Origin: Streptomyces sp. BR123
Lineage (GTDB): Bacteria > Actinomycetota > Actinomycetes > Streptomycetales > Streptomycetaceae
Assembly: GCF_013401435.1 (NCBI RefSeq)
Contig: NZ_JACBGN010000055.1
Coordinates: 1-34,765 of the forward strand
DNA: 34,765 nucleotides
Direction of reading: 5' to 3'
In this document: positions 15,038 to 23,387 of the stretch, one piece after another
Numbering within the stretch: position 1 is the stretch's first letter
Layout: every line of letters begins with the position of its first letter
Program-made: the position numbers and the translations under genes
The notes under the pieces: generated by a model
Database searches by the model: none
What the model saw: the letters and a program-made list of their open reading frames with translations, nothing else
Told to the model about the DNA's origin: nothing

Positions 15038-15062
15038 CGCGGGCTTTCGGTTGGCCGCGCCG

Positions 15063-15155
15063 CTACGCGTTCAGGCCTCGGGCTAGGGGAGCGGCCACCG
15101 GGGCCACCCGGGCGGCGAACCCGAGCCAGCTGACCAAATCCATGTGCTTGTTCAC
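15063..15155 (-). CDS. Possible 30-residue hydrophobic peptide gene
   Basis: A GTG at 15155 overlaps the stop of the preceding frameshifted gene (GTGA). It encodes 30 residues (MNKHMDLVSWLGFAARV, then an Ala/Pro/Leu-rich half) ending in TAG at 15063. Translation coupling and strong G/C third positions are the only support. The middle is hydrophobic enough for a membrane-associated peptide. No family recognised. Confidence 0.3.
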   Translation of the reverse strand: MNKHMDLVSWLGFAARVAPVAAPLARGLNA

Positions 15156-15348
15156 CGCCGCCTCACCTCACGGGCATGGACGATGAGTTCGCGGCTTCCG
15201 GTGTCGGGGCGGATGAACGCCACCGGCACGGGCCTCCGGTTGGCCGGCATGTCGGCAGGTTTCTCCCATACAGGTCGTAGTCGGCCAGGACGCCCGACCG
15301 GCCCCGGGAGTCAACCACCCTCTGGCCCATATCGGCAGCGCTGATCAC
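15152..15348 (-). pseudogene. Small gene with a probable frameshift (about 65 codons)
   Basis: A GTG at 15348 overlaps the stop of the upstream zinc-finger gene. The frame starts MISAADMGQRVVDSRGRSGV and LADYDL, then loses coding character. The next frame continues with strong codon bias (WEKPADMPANRRPVPVAFI, RPDTGSRELIVHARE) to a TGA at 15152. The span is 197 bases, one short of 66 codons. A lost G in CTGTATGG near 15271 would explain it. Proteins of this pattern occur in Streptomyces DUF397/XRE neighbourhoods as I recall, with no function known to me. Confidence 0.55.
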
Positions 15349-15533
15349 CGCCGTGCCCCCTCGGGGGCGCAGGACATGTGCCAGTAGGCGACGATCGGGT
15401 CACCGTCCGCCCGCCCGAGCATCCCCCGGCGGGCCGGGCGGTCGAGCCGGATGGGCTTCAGGCACGCGGGGCACGTCTCCCGCTTCTTCGTGTACGTCAC
15501 GTACTCGAAGGTGTCCTTCTGCGGTGGTGCCAT
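15345..15533 (-). CDS. 62-residue zinc-finger-like protein
   Basis: C21-x2-C24 and H52-x2-C55 form a plausible C2HC zinc site. The C-terminus is YWHMSCAPEGARR and the N-terminus is polar. No family recognised. It is the first gene of the minus-strand string of tiny genes and lies just downstream of the inverted repeat at 15560-15580. Its stop overlaps the next start (GTGA), supporting an operon. It faces away from the XRE-type regulator gene, so the shared 180-base intergenic region probably holds both promoters. Confidence 0.6.
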   Translation of the reverse strand: MAPPQKDTFEYVTYTKKRETCPACLKPIRLDRPARRGMLGRADGDPIVAYWHMSCAPEGARR

Positions 15534-15559
15534 CGATGTTCACCGTCTCTCGAAGCGCC

Positions 15560-15580
15560 GTTGTCCTGGTACTAGACAAC
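15560..15580. promoter_or_regulatory. Inverted-repeat operator candidate
   Basis: Perfect 6-base arms GTTGTC (15560-15565) and GACAAC (15575-15580) are separated by nine bases containing GGTACTA. The repeat lies 27 bases upstream of the 62-residue zinc-finger gene start. It resembles operators of GntR-type or Kor repressors from actinomycete mobile elements, but the cognate regulator is not identified. Confidence 0.4.
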
Positions 15581-15597
15581 TCCTCAGCGGGGGAGCG

Positions 15598-15619
15598 AAC
15601 TTGCACAGAACTTGCACAG
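15598..15619. repeat. Two adjacent 11-bp direct repeats in the divergent promoter region
   Basis: AACTTGCACAG occurs exactly twice in tandem (15598-15608 and 15609-15619). The 11-base period places both on the same DNA face, suiting cooperative binding. The site lies about 95 bases before the XRE-type gene start, so autoregulation by that protein is possible. Confidence 0.45.
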
Positions 15620-15711
15620 CGTGTGTGTGGTCGGGTGCAGGGCGTGTGACCATGAGCGTGGACGTTGCGAACAGAGGGAACGGCCATGGTCGTTCTCGGG
15701 AAGATGGGCCC

Positions 15712-16894
15712 ATGAGCGCGACTGAGCTTCCCCCCGGCGCACACCTGGCCACGCTGCGGAAGGCGCGCGGCCTGTCTCAATCGCAGTTGGCCCGCCAAGC
15801 GAACATCTCTGTATCGCTGTTGTCGAAGATCGAAGTGGGCGATCGAACCCTCAGCCCCGCCGTTGCGGCAGAGCTGGGCAAGGCCATGGGCCTGACCATG
15901 GCGCAGGTGTTCGGGGAGGCGCCTGCTGGGCGGGCGACCGAGGCAAGCCTGTCTGAGCTACGGGACGCGATCAGGGACTACGACCTGCCAGAGGGCCGAC
16001 CGATCGTGGAGGACGCGTTCACGGCCGCCATGGATGGCGCGCAGAAACTCCGCGAAGAGGTCAAGGTCGACAAGCTACTCACGGCGCTCCCTGGGCTGCT
16101 CAGGGACGCCACGGAGCACGCCCACGCGGCTAACACCCCCCAGGCGTGGATGCGGCTGGCCGATGTCTATAGCTCTGTCTACTGGCTCGCGGCCCGGCAC
16201 CGCTGGATGGACATGGCGGAACTGGCCGTGACACGCCAGCGGTGGGCTGTGGAGCAGAAGCGCAACCCTCTAGGGGTGGCCGTAGCTGCCCGGGACAGGG
16301 CAGGCACCTACCTGAATTTCGGGGATGTGGAGCGCGGTCTCACCCTCGTCGATCGGTCCATCGGGCAAGCGCAGGCGAGCCTTTCCGGGGAAGAGAGGGA
16401 GGTTGCTGTCTGCATCCTCAACCTGCGGGGGATGACGTTGGCCGGCCGCCTCCCCGACAAGCGGGAAGCCAAGCGTGAAGCGCAGCGGCACATCCGATCG
16501 GCCATGGCGATCTCGGACGGCCTGTCCGGCGAGCTGAAGGTGCACGGGCTGACCGTGGGCCCGCAGAACACGTTCACGCACGTCCTGGCAACGAACGTGG
16601 ATCTCGGCAGACCCCATGACGCACTTGCCCTCACAGACGATCTCGCGGGTGCCCTGACTGGGCTTCCTCCCACCCGGGTGGCGCCCACCTACATCAACGC
16701 GGCCCGTGCGCAGCTGGACGTAGGGAAACTGGGATGCAGCCCTGGACAACCTCACGCTTGCCTTCGGCGCGGCCCCGCAGATGGCGCGAATTCACCCCAT
16801 GGGGCGAGAAGTCCTGAGGGTGCTCGCCTCCCTGCACCGCAGGAGTAACGACAAGCTGACCCGACTGACCCGCCTGTCAGGGATGAACCTGTAA
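15712..16894 (+). pseudogene. XRE-family regulator with TPR-like C-terminus, frameshifted near its end
   Basis: An HTH_XRE domain occupies residues about 10-65 (LRKARGLSQSQLARQANISVSLLSKIEVGDR), followed by a helical, TPR-like sensor region of about 320 residues of the kind paired with DUF397 proteins in Streptomyces. Reading is normal to LDVG near 16724. It then shifts frame to a spurious tail ending at 16848. Removing one A from the AAA at 16726-16728 restores NWDAALDNLTLAFGAAPQM and a good C-terminus ending at the TAA at 16894. The start at 15712 has GGGAAG upstream; an ATG at 15652 is in frame. It may be a real pseudogene or an assembly error in a short homopolymer. Confidence 0.75.
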
Positions 16895-16990
16895 CCGGGC
16901 TGCTCGGAGCCTTACCCTGCGGCTTCCGGCATGACGATCAAGGTACTGTTCCCCTCTGGTGTAGATCACCTGAAAGGGGGGCGGACCGGC

Positions 16991-17413
16991 ATGGTACTGG
17001 CCGCAGAGATAGCCGCATACCGGGCAGGCGAAGGGGTTCCGGGCCGCTTGGTGGGCGAGTTCCGGCGGACCGCGCTGCTCGTTCCGCTTACTGACGGGTC
17101 GGACGGGGGGCTGATGTCTGCCGTGTCCGGGGGGATCCGCTGGTTCTACGCGTTCACCGACGAGGAGGCGCTGTCCCGGTTCGCGCTGGCGCGCGGTGAA
17201 GCGGGCCGGGAGTGGCCGTATCTGGCCATTCTCGGTGCCCGGCTGGTTGATGTGGTGGTGCCGCAGGTGGGCGGGCCGGCCGGAGTAGCCGTGAACGTGG
17301 CGGACGAGGACGGGTCGATGCTGTTCCCGCCGGTGGCGGGCATCGTTCCCGATGCCTGTGCCGTCGACACCGCCGACGCCCACGCCGAGGCTGACGCCGG
17401 GGTGGTGGCCTGA
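16991..17413 (+). CDS. SseB-like domain protein
   Basis: 140 residues. The pattern of FRRTALLVPLTDG, GIRWFYAFTDEEALSRFAL and the hydrophobic stretch ARLVDVVVPQVGGPAGVAVN matches the SseB N-terminal domain family, which in actinomycetes is common beside WXG and toxin genes; its biochemical role is not established. AAGGGGGG lies upstream of the ATG at 16991 with about nine bases of spacing. The acidic tail is Asp/Ala-rich. The stop overlaps the start of the next gene (TGATG), so it is the first gene of a coupled unit with the WXG-like gene and the Rhs toxin. Confidence 0.7.
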   Translation: MVLAAEIAAYRAGEGVPGRLVGEFRRTALLVPLTDGSDGGLMSAVSGGIRWFYAFTDEEALSRFALARGEAGREWPYLAILGARLVDVVVPQVGGPAGVAVNVADEDGSMLFPPVAGIVPDACAVDTADAHAEADAGVVA

Positions 17414-17979
17414 TGGCGGCGGACAAGGATCTGGAGGTTTCGCCGCAGGCGGTCGCGGCGATCCAGTCCGGTTTGCGGGCGGCGATTGCGGAGTTGCGGG
17501 AGTCCGGTGATGCGGCCGGTGCCTCGCAGGGTGCGGGTTTCGAGAACCTGTCGATGACGGGGATGGAGACGGGGCACGCGGGGCTGGCCACGGACTTCGA
17601 GGACTTCTGCGAGCGGTGGGAGTGGGGCGTGCGCGCCCTGATCCAGGATGCGTCCACGCTGGCCGGGAACCTGGGGATCGCGGCGGGGACGGTGTGGGAG
17701 GAGGACCAGTACATCCACGGCGCGTTCAAGGTCGGGGTCAACGCTGCGTGGGGGAATCCGCATGCCAGTGAGGACGAGATCGAGAAGAAGGCCTGGGGGG
17801 ACGTCCTCAGCTGGGACCTCTACAAGCCGGACTACAGCGTGCAGTCCTTCGAGAAGAGCGCGAAGGACATCAAGCAGAACTGGTCGGACACCACGGACAC
17901 GGTGACCTCGACGGGGCGGATCGGATCGTTGAAGGACCTGCTGGAACAGGCCGGCGGCGGCGACGGGGACAAGGACTGA
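17413..17979 (+). CDS. WXG-like helical partner of the Rhs toxin
   Basis: 188 residues, predominantly helical, with several Trp residues (RWEWGVRALIQ, VWEEDQYIHGAF, AWGNPHASEDE) and no signal peptide or membrane segment. It lies two bases upstream of the Rhs toxin gene and overlaps the SseB-like gene by one base. Small helical proteins in this place are typically type VII chaperone-like or co-secreted partners of LXG/WXG toxins; that assignment is inference from position and composition. I do not recognise a named family. Confidence 0.65.
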   Translation: MAADKDLEVSPQAVAAIQSGLRAAIAELRESGDAAGASQGAGFENLSMTGMETGHAGLATDFEDFCERWEWGVRALIQDASTLAGNLGIAAGTVWEEDQYIHGAFKVGVNAAWGNPHASEDEIEKKAWGDVLSWDLYKPDYSVQSFEKSAKDIKQNWSDTTDTVTSTGRIGSLKDLLEQAGGGDGDKD

Positions 17980-17980
17980 C

Positions 17981-20900
17981 ATGGGCTGGCGGGATCTCAT
18001 ACCGGATTCGGCAGAAGACTGGGTCGAGGACAGGGCAGAGGACCTTGGCGAGCTGATCGAGCTGGGCGGCGACAACGTCGCCGGCGTCGCCGACGACATG
18101 GGGTGGGAGAGCGCGGGCGACTGGGTCCGCGACAAGAGCCGCTCGGCGGCCAACCAGCTCGGCGCGGACGTCGCCGAGCTCGAGCTCGGCCAGACCGAGG
18201 ACCCCAAGAGGCTCATCTACGGCAGCCCCGCGAAGATCCGCGAACAGGTCGGGCACCTGAACGACTTCAAGGAGTCCTTCACCTCCGTCGGCAACGGCCT
18301 GAAGAACCTGGCCGAGCCGGACGGACTCAAAGGCGCGGCCGCGACCGCGTTCCGGGAGGCGGTGGCCAAGGAGCCGCCGCGCTGGTTCAAGGCAGCGAAG
18401 GCCTTCGGCGACGCCGCCCAGGCCATGAGCCAGTTCGCCGAGACCGTCGAATGGGCCCAGAACAAGGCGAAAGAAGCCCTCGACGACTACAACGCGGCGA
18501 AGAAGGCCTCACAGGACGCCTACAACGCCCACAAGAAACTCGTCGACGCATACCGCGACGCGGCCGAGGCGAAGAAGGAACACCTCCCGCCCCGCCCCGC
18601 CGACACATACGACGACCCGGGCAAGGCCATGGCCACCGCCGCCCAGGACAAACTCGACAACGCCCGCAAACAGCGCAACGACGTCGCCGAAACCGTCCGA
18701 ACCGCCGTCCGGACCGCCCGCGACGCAGCCCCGCCCAAACCCTCCTACGCCGAGCAGCTCGCCGACGGCATGGACTATGTCGACCTCGCCAAGACCCACC
18801 TCGCCGGCGGTGTCATCAAGGGCGCCGCCGGCATGGTCAGCTTCGCGCGGAGCCTGAACCCGGCCGACCCGTACAACATCACCCACCCCGCCGAGTACGT
18901 GACGAGCCTGAACTCCACCGCGGCGGGCCTGGTCACGATGGCCAACGACCCGTGGGGCGCGGGCAAGAAGATGCTCGACGACTTCATGAAGGACTCCAAC
19001 GAGGGCATCGGCAAGTTCCTTTTCGAACTGGGCGGCTCCAAGGGCGCCGGCGCCGCGAAGAAGGCCGCCACCGCCGCCAAGCACCTGGAAGACACCAAAG
19101 GCCCCGCCCGCCAGGGCCTGGACAACGACGGTCCCGACGCTCACAGCACCCCGGACAGTGGGACGACCACAGGCGACACCGACCCGATCGATCTGGCAAC
19201 CGGCCGGATGTTCCTGCCTCAGACCGACATCGTGCTCCCCGGCACCCTGCCTCTGGCCTTCGTCCGGCGCGCGGAATCTGGGTACACGGCCGGCCGCTGG
19301 TTCGGCCCGTCTTGGGCGTCAACGATCGACCAGCACCTTGAGATAGACGCCGCGGGCGTCGTGCTGGTCTCCGAGGACGGGTTGCTCGTTGCCTATCCGC
19401 ATCCTGCTCCCGGAGTCCCGGTTATGCCCGGGACTGGGCCGCTCCGCCCGCTGGAGCGCATGCCGGATGGTGATTGGGTGCTGACGGACCCGGCTTCCGG
19501 GCACGTACGCCGCTTCAGCCCGCCGGCGGACGGAGCCGAGGACGGCATTGCGCCGATCGCCCAGATCGAAGACCGCAATGGCAACCTGATCACTTTCGAG
19601 TACGACGACCAGGGCGTCCCGCTCGGGATATCCCACTCTGGCGGCTACCGTCTCCGCTTCGACACCGCCGACGGCCGCGTCACCGCCCTCCACCTGGCCG
19701 ACGGCCCGCGGATCCTCGCGTACGGCTATACCGACGGAAACCTCACTGAGGTCACCAATTCCTCCAGCCTGCCGCTCCGCTTGACCTATGACGACCGCGG
19801 ACGCATCACCTCCTGGACCGACACCAACAACAGTCGCTACGACTACACCTACGACGATCAGAACCGGTGTGTTGCGCAGGGCGGCAGCGAGGGCCACCTC
19901 GCATTGACGCTCTCATACGACGCACGGGAGCCGAAGACCGGCAACCGGATCACCGCCGTCACCACCCCCGAGGGGCACACCCGCCGCTACCTGATCGATG
20001 ACCGGTACCGGGTCGTCGCCGAGATCGACCCGCTGGGCGCGGTCACCCGCTACCAGTACGACAGCCGCGGCCGCGTGATCAGCCGTACCGATCCGCTGGG
20101 CGCTACCTGTCTCCAGGAGTACGACGAAGCGGGGCGGATCACCCGCGCGATACGTCCCGACGGCCGCACCGCCGGCATCGAGTACGACGAGCTTGGCCTG
20201 CCGGTACGCGTGGCCAATGCCGACGGCACGATCATCCGCCAGACTTACGACGAGCGCGGCAACCGCACGTCGCTTACCACCTCGGCGGGTGCCGTCACCA
20301 CGTTCGGCTACGACGAACGCGGCCACGTCGTCACAGTGACCAATCCGCTGGGCGCCGTCACCCGCTACACAACCGACGCGGCCGGTCTGCCACTCACCAT
20401 CACGGACCCCCTCGGCGCCACCTCCCGATGCGAGCGGGACGCGTTCGGGCGCCCAGTGCGCGTGACCGACCCGCTCGGCGGGGTGACGACCGTGGAGTGG
20501 ACTCCGGAGGGGCTCCCCGCCCGCCGGGTGGACCCGGACGGCGCCGAGTCGGTGTGGAGTTACGACGGCGAGGGCAACTGCACCGCCTTCACCGACCCGG
20601 CGGGTGGGGTGACCCGTTTCGAGTACACCCACTTCGACCTCCTCGCCGCCCGGACCGGGCCCGACGGCGTACGGCACGAGTACACCTACGACGCGTTGCT
20701 GCGGCTGACGGGCGTACGCAACCCCCAGGGACTGACCTGGGAGTACAAGTACGACGCGGCGGGGCGGCTGACATCGGAGACCGATTTCGACGGCCTGACC
20801 CTGAGCTACTCCTACGACCCGACCGGACGGCTACGCTCCCGCACAAACGGTCTGGGTGAGGAGATCGCGTACGAGCGGGACGTGCTCGGCCGAATCATCC

Positions 20901-22726
20901 GCAAGACCTCCCCCGCCGGTACGGCGACGTTCGAGTTCGACGTCTTCGACCTGCCGGCGGCGGCGGTCTCCTCCGACGGCACCACGCTGGTCCGCATCCG
21001 CGACCGGCACGGCCGACTGGTCGAGGAGCAAGTCGACGGCCGCACGGTCCGCTACGCGTACGACGAGCTAAGCCGACCGGTCACCATGACCACCCCCACC
21101 GGGGCGGAGACCCGCTGGAGGTACGACGCGGGCGGCCACTGCACCGAGATCACCGCCTCGGGCCGGACCCTGACCTTCGAGCGAGACGCCGCCGGCCGTG
21201 AACTGACGCGCCGCATCGGCGACACCACCGAACTCCACCAAACCTTCGACGCGGCTGGCCGGCTCACCACCCGACACATCACCGGCCCGGACCAGCGGAC
21301 CCTGCTGCGCCGCGGCTACAGCTACCGTGCCGACGGCAATCTGCTGGCCATCGACGACGAGGCCACGGGGCCGCGGACCTTCACCCTGGACTCCGCCTCC
21401 CGGGTTACCGCCGTGGACGCCGCTTCCTGGTCGGAGCGCTATGCCTACGACGAGGCGGGCAACCAGACCTCGGCCGCCTGGCCGGAGCAGCTGGGCGCGG
21501 AAGCCATCGGCGACCGCGCCTACACTGGAACGCGGATCACCCGGGCGGGCCGTGTCCGCTATGAGCACGACGCCCAAGGCCGCGTGATCCTGCGGCAGAA
21601 GACCCGCCTCTCCCGGAAGCCGGACACCTGGCACTACACCTGGGACGCGGACGACCGGCTCACAGAGGTAACCACCCCGGACGGGACGCGCTGGCGCTAC
21701 CGCTACGACGCGCTGGGCCGCCGTGCCGCGAAGCAGCGCCTTGCCTCGAGCGATGCCTCACATGAGACATCGGCGAAGTCGGACGAGGTCGTGGAGGAGA
21801 CCGTCTTCACATGGGACGGTCCAACCCTCATCGAGCAAACGACACGCTCGGCAGGGAACCCGCACGAGGTCACGCTCACCTGGACGCACTCCTGCCTGCA
21901 CCCGCTCACGCAGGCGGAGTCCATACGCCAGGTACAGCAAGGGGCGAGGGAATCGAAGGCGTCGCAGGAGGAGATCGACAGCCGGTTCTTCGCCATCGTC
22001 ACCGACCTGGTCGGAACCCCGACCGAGCTCATCGACGAACAGGGCGAGGTCGCCTGGCGCACCCGTTCGACGGTATGGGGCAAGACAAGCTGGAACCGGG
22101 ACGCATCCGCCTACACCCCGCTGCGCTTCCCAGGCCAGTACCACGATCCAGAAACCGGCCTCCACCACAACTACTTCCGCACCTACGACCCGGAAACCGC
22201 CCGCTACCTGACGAGCGACCCACTGGGCCTCGCGCCGGCCCCGAACCCGGTCGCCTACGTCACCAACCCGCACGTGTGGGTGGACCCGCTGGGCCTCAGT
22301 GGCTGCCCAAAGAAGGACCAGGAACAGAAAGCCCTGCCCCCGTCCAAGCGTGGTGACACCGTCCCGCACCTGGAGGGGTCGACTATCGTCGCGCGCTTCG
22401 CCAAGCCGGGCGAGGAGTTCAACATGGTGATCTCCCGCGGTCAGACCGATCCGGGCGGATTCGGTACGTTCGACGACGTCCCCAACCAGCAGTACGTTCG
22501 CGACCAGATGGCCGTCCGCACCGACTGGAAGCCCGACGTCTCGCTCCTGCAGCGCTACCGCATCTCCGACGGTGACCCGATCCTCGTCCAGGAGAGCATC
22601 ATCGGACCTCAGATGGACGAGAAGCTGGGCCGTCTGCCCGGTGGTGGGACTCAAATAGAGATCATGGAATTCACAGACCGAGCCCGGTTGATACCAGTCG
22701 GCCCACCTAAGGAGATTCCCAAGTGA
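17981..22726 (+). CDS. Rhs/YD-repeat polymorphic toxin with WXG-style N-terminus and TNT-like C-terminal domain
   Basis: 1581 residues. Residues 1 to about 390 are helical with a coiled-coil-like stretch (about 160-200), like type VII substrates. From about 401 (DPIDLATGRMFLPQTD) a DUF6531-type segment begins, followed by many YD repeats (YDxxGR) to about 1380. The RHS core is PETGLHHNYFRTYDPETARY and ends at DPLGL (1435-1439). The remaining 140 or so residues are the variable toxin. It has RGQTDPGGFGTF (1486-1495), YRISDGDPILVQ, and PGGGTQIEI with Q1558. This pattern resembles the tuberculosis necrotizing toxin fold (NAD glycohydrolase) but is too diverged to be sure. AAGGA lies five bases before the ATG. 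The next gene overlaps the stop and is probably its immunity protein. Confidence 0.9.
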   Translation: MGWRDLIPDSAEDWVEDRAEDLGELIELGGDNVAGVADDMGWESAGDWVRDKSRSAANQLGADVAELELGQTEDPKRLIYGSPAKIREQVGHLNDFKESFTSVGNGLKNLAEPDGLKGAAATAFREAVAKEPPRWFKAAKAFGDAAQAMSQFAETVEWAQNKAKEALDDYNAAKKASQDAYNAHKKLVDAYRDAAEAKKEHLPPRPADTYDDPGKAMATAAQDKLDNARKQRNDVAETVRTAVRTARDAAPPKPSYAEQLADGMDYVDLAKTHLAGGVIKGAAGMVSFARSLNPADPYNITHPAEYVTSLNSTAAGLVTMANDPWGAGKKMLDDFMKDSNEGIGKFLFELGGSKGAGAAKKAATAAKHLEDTKGPARQGLDNDGPDAHSTPDSGTTTGDTDPIDLATGRMFLPQTDIVLPGTLPLAFVRRAESGYTAGRWFGPSWASTIDQHLEIDAAGVVLVSEDGLLVAYPHPAPGVPVMPGTGPLRPLERMPDGDWVLTDPASGHVRRFSPPADGAEDGIAPIAQIEDRNGNLITFEYDDQGVPLGISHSGGYRLRFDTADGRVTALHLADGPRILAYGYTDGNLTEVTNSSSLPLRLTYDDRGRITSWTDTNNSRYDYTYDDQNRCVAQGGSEGHLALTLSYDAREPKTGNRITAVTTPEGHTRRYLIDDRYRVVAEIDPLGAVTRYQYDSRGRVISRTDPLGATCLQEYDEAGRITRAIRPDGRTAGIEYDELGLPVRVANADGTIIRQTYDERGNRTSLTTSAGAVTTFGYDERGHVVTVTNPLGAVTRYTTDAAGLPLTITDPLGATSRCERDAFGRPVRVTDPLGGVTTVEWTPEGLPARRVDPDGAESVWSYDGEGNCTAFTDPAGGVTRFEYTHFDLLAARTGPDGVRHEYTYDALLRLTGVRNPQGLTWEYKYDAAGRLTSETDFDGLTLSYSYDPTGRLRSRTNGLGEEIAYERDVLGRIIRKTSPAGTATFEFDVFDLPAAAVSSDGTTLVRIRDRHGRLVEEQVDGRTVRYAYDELSRPVTMTTPTGAETRWRYDAGGHCTEITASGRTLTFERDAAGRELTRRIGDTTELHQTFDAAGRLTTRHITGPDQRTLLRRGYSYRADGNLLAIDDEATGPRTFTLDSASRVTAVDAASWSERYAYDEAGNQTSAAWPEQLGAEAIGDRAYTGTRITRAGRVRYEHDAQGRVILRQKTRLSRKPDTWHYTWDADDRLTEVTTPDGTRWRYRYDALGRRAAKQRLASSDASHETSAKSDEVVEETVFTWDGPTLIEQTTRSAGNPHEVTLTWTHSCLHPLTQAESIRQVQQGARESKASQEEIDSRFFAIVTDLVGTPTELIDEQGEVAWRTRSTVWGKTSWNRDASAYTPLRFPGQYHDPETGLHHNYFRTYDPETARYLTSDPLGLAPAPNPVAYVTNPHVWVDPLGLSGCPKKDQEQKALPPSKRGDTVPHLEGSTIVARFAKPGEEFNMVISRGQTDPGGFGTFDDVPNQQYVRDQMAVRTDWKPDVSLLQRYRISDGDPILVQESIIGPQMDEKLGRLPGGGTQIEIMEFTDRARLIPVGPPKEIPK

Positions 22727-23133
22727 CAGCAGAAGAGCCCGATGTCGTGGTCACCTGGACCCGGGGTGACACCACCATCCGTTGGAGTGGCCCCGCCGGG
22801 GATGTCGAGAAGAAGTATGAGCTGCCACCACGGATCGTCCTGGCGTGGCGGGAGTACGACGAGACGCTGGTGCTGGTGGTGGAAGCGATCAACAGCGCGC
22901 CCTTCACCCCATCGGACAACGCGGTGGTCTACCAGGCTGACGGCTCGGAGCGGTTCCGACTGCGCCCACCGCGCAACCTGTTGCCGGACCCAAACGACGT
23001 GCACGGCTTCTACACCGCCTTCCCACAGGACGGGAGGCCACTCCTGGTCATGGTCACCCGCAACGCGGGCGACTTCCAGGGCCGCATCGACCTGGAGACC
23101 GGCGAGATCGTGGACACCAACCACTGGCGCTGA
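22723..23133 (+). CDS. Putative immunity protein for the Rhs toxin
   Basis: 136 residues, acidic, with many predicted beta-strands (VVVTWTRGDTTIRWSG, TLVLVVEAINSAPF, LLVMVTRN, GRIDLETGEIVDTNHW) and no membrane segment. The GTG start overlaps the toxin's TGA (GTGA) and has AAGGAG at ideal distance inside the toxin's last codons, so both are made together. Position and coupling are the main basis for the immunity call; no known immunity family is recognised. It is followed by a strong hairpin at 23310-23349. Confidence 0.7.
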   Translation: MTAEEPDVVVTWTRGDTTIRWSGPAGDVEKKYELPPRIVLAWREYDETLVLVVEAINSAPFTPSDNAVVYQADGSERFRLRPPRNLLPDPNDVHGFYTAFPQDGRPLLVMVTRNAGDFQGRIDLETGEIVDTNHWR

Positions 23134-23309
23134 GTCGGAGGAAGAGCCAAGTGGCGAGGGCGGTGGGGCCGGACAGACGTCTCTGCCTGGCCCGCTGTGG
23201 TCACCCCCACGCCCGTTGTTAAGCGGCTTCGTCGCAGTGCCGGCAGTCATGGGCATCCCCGGTTCGGGGTGCCAGGCTGGCCGCTCTACGTCCGATCTCA
23301 AGCGCGCAG

Positions 23310-23349
23310 GCGGTTGACCTGGCACCGTGGCAACGGTGCCGCCAACCGC
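23310..23349 (+). terminator. Two-tier hairpin after the toxin-immunity unit
   Basis: The inner stem is GGCACCGT/ACGGTGCC (23321-23328 with 23333-23340, four-base loop). The outer stem is GCGGTTG/CAACCGC (23310-23316 with 23343-23349). It lies 176 bases after the immunity gene and just before the tRNA-Cys end. Confidence 0.6.
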
Positions 23350-23387
23350 TCTGCTCCGCTCGTCTCCGCTGGTCAGACCAGCTTCAG

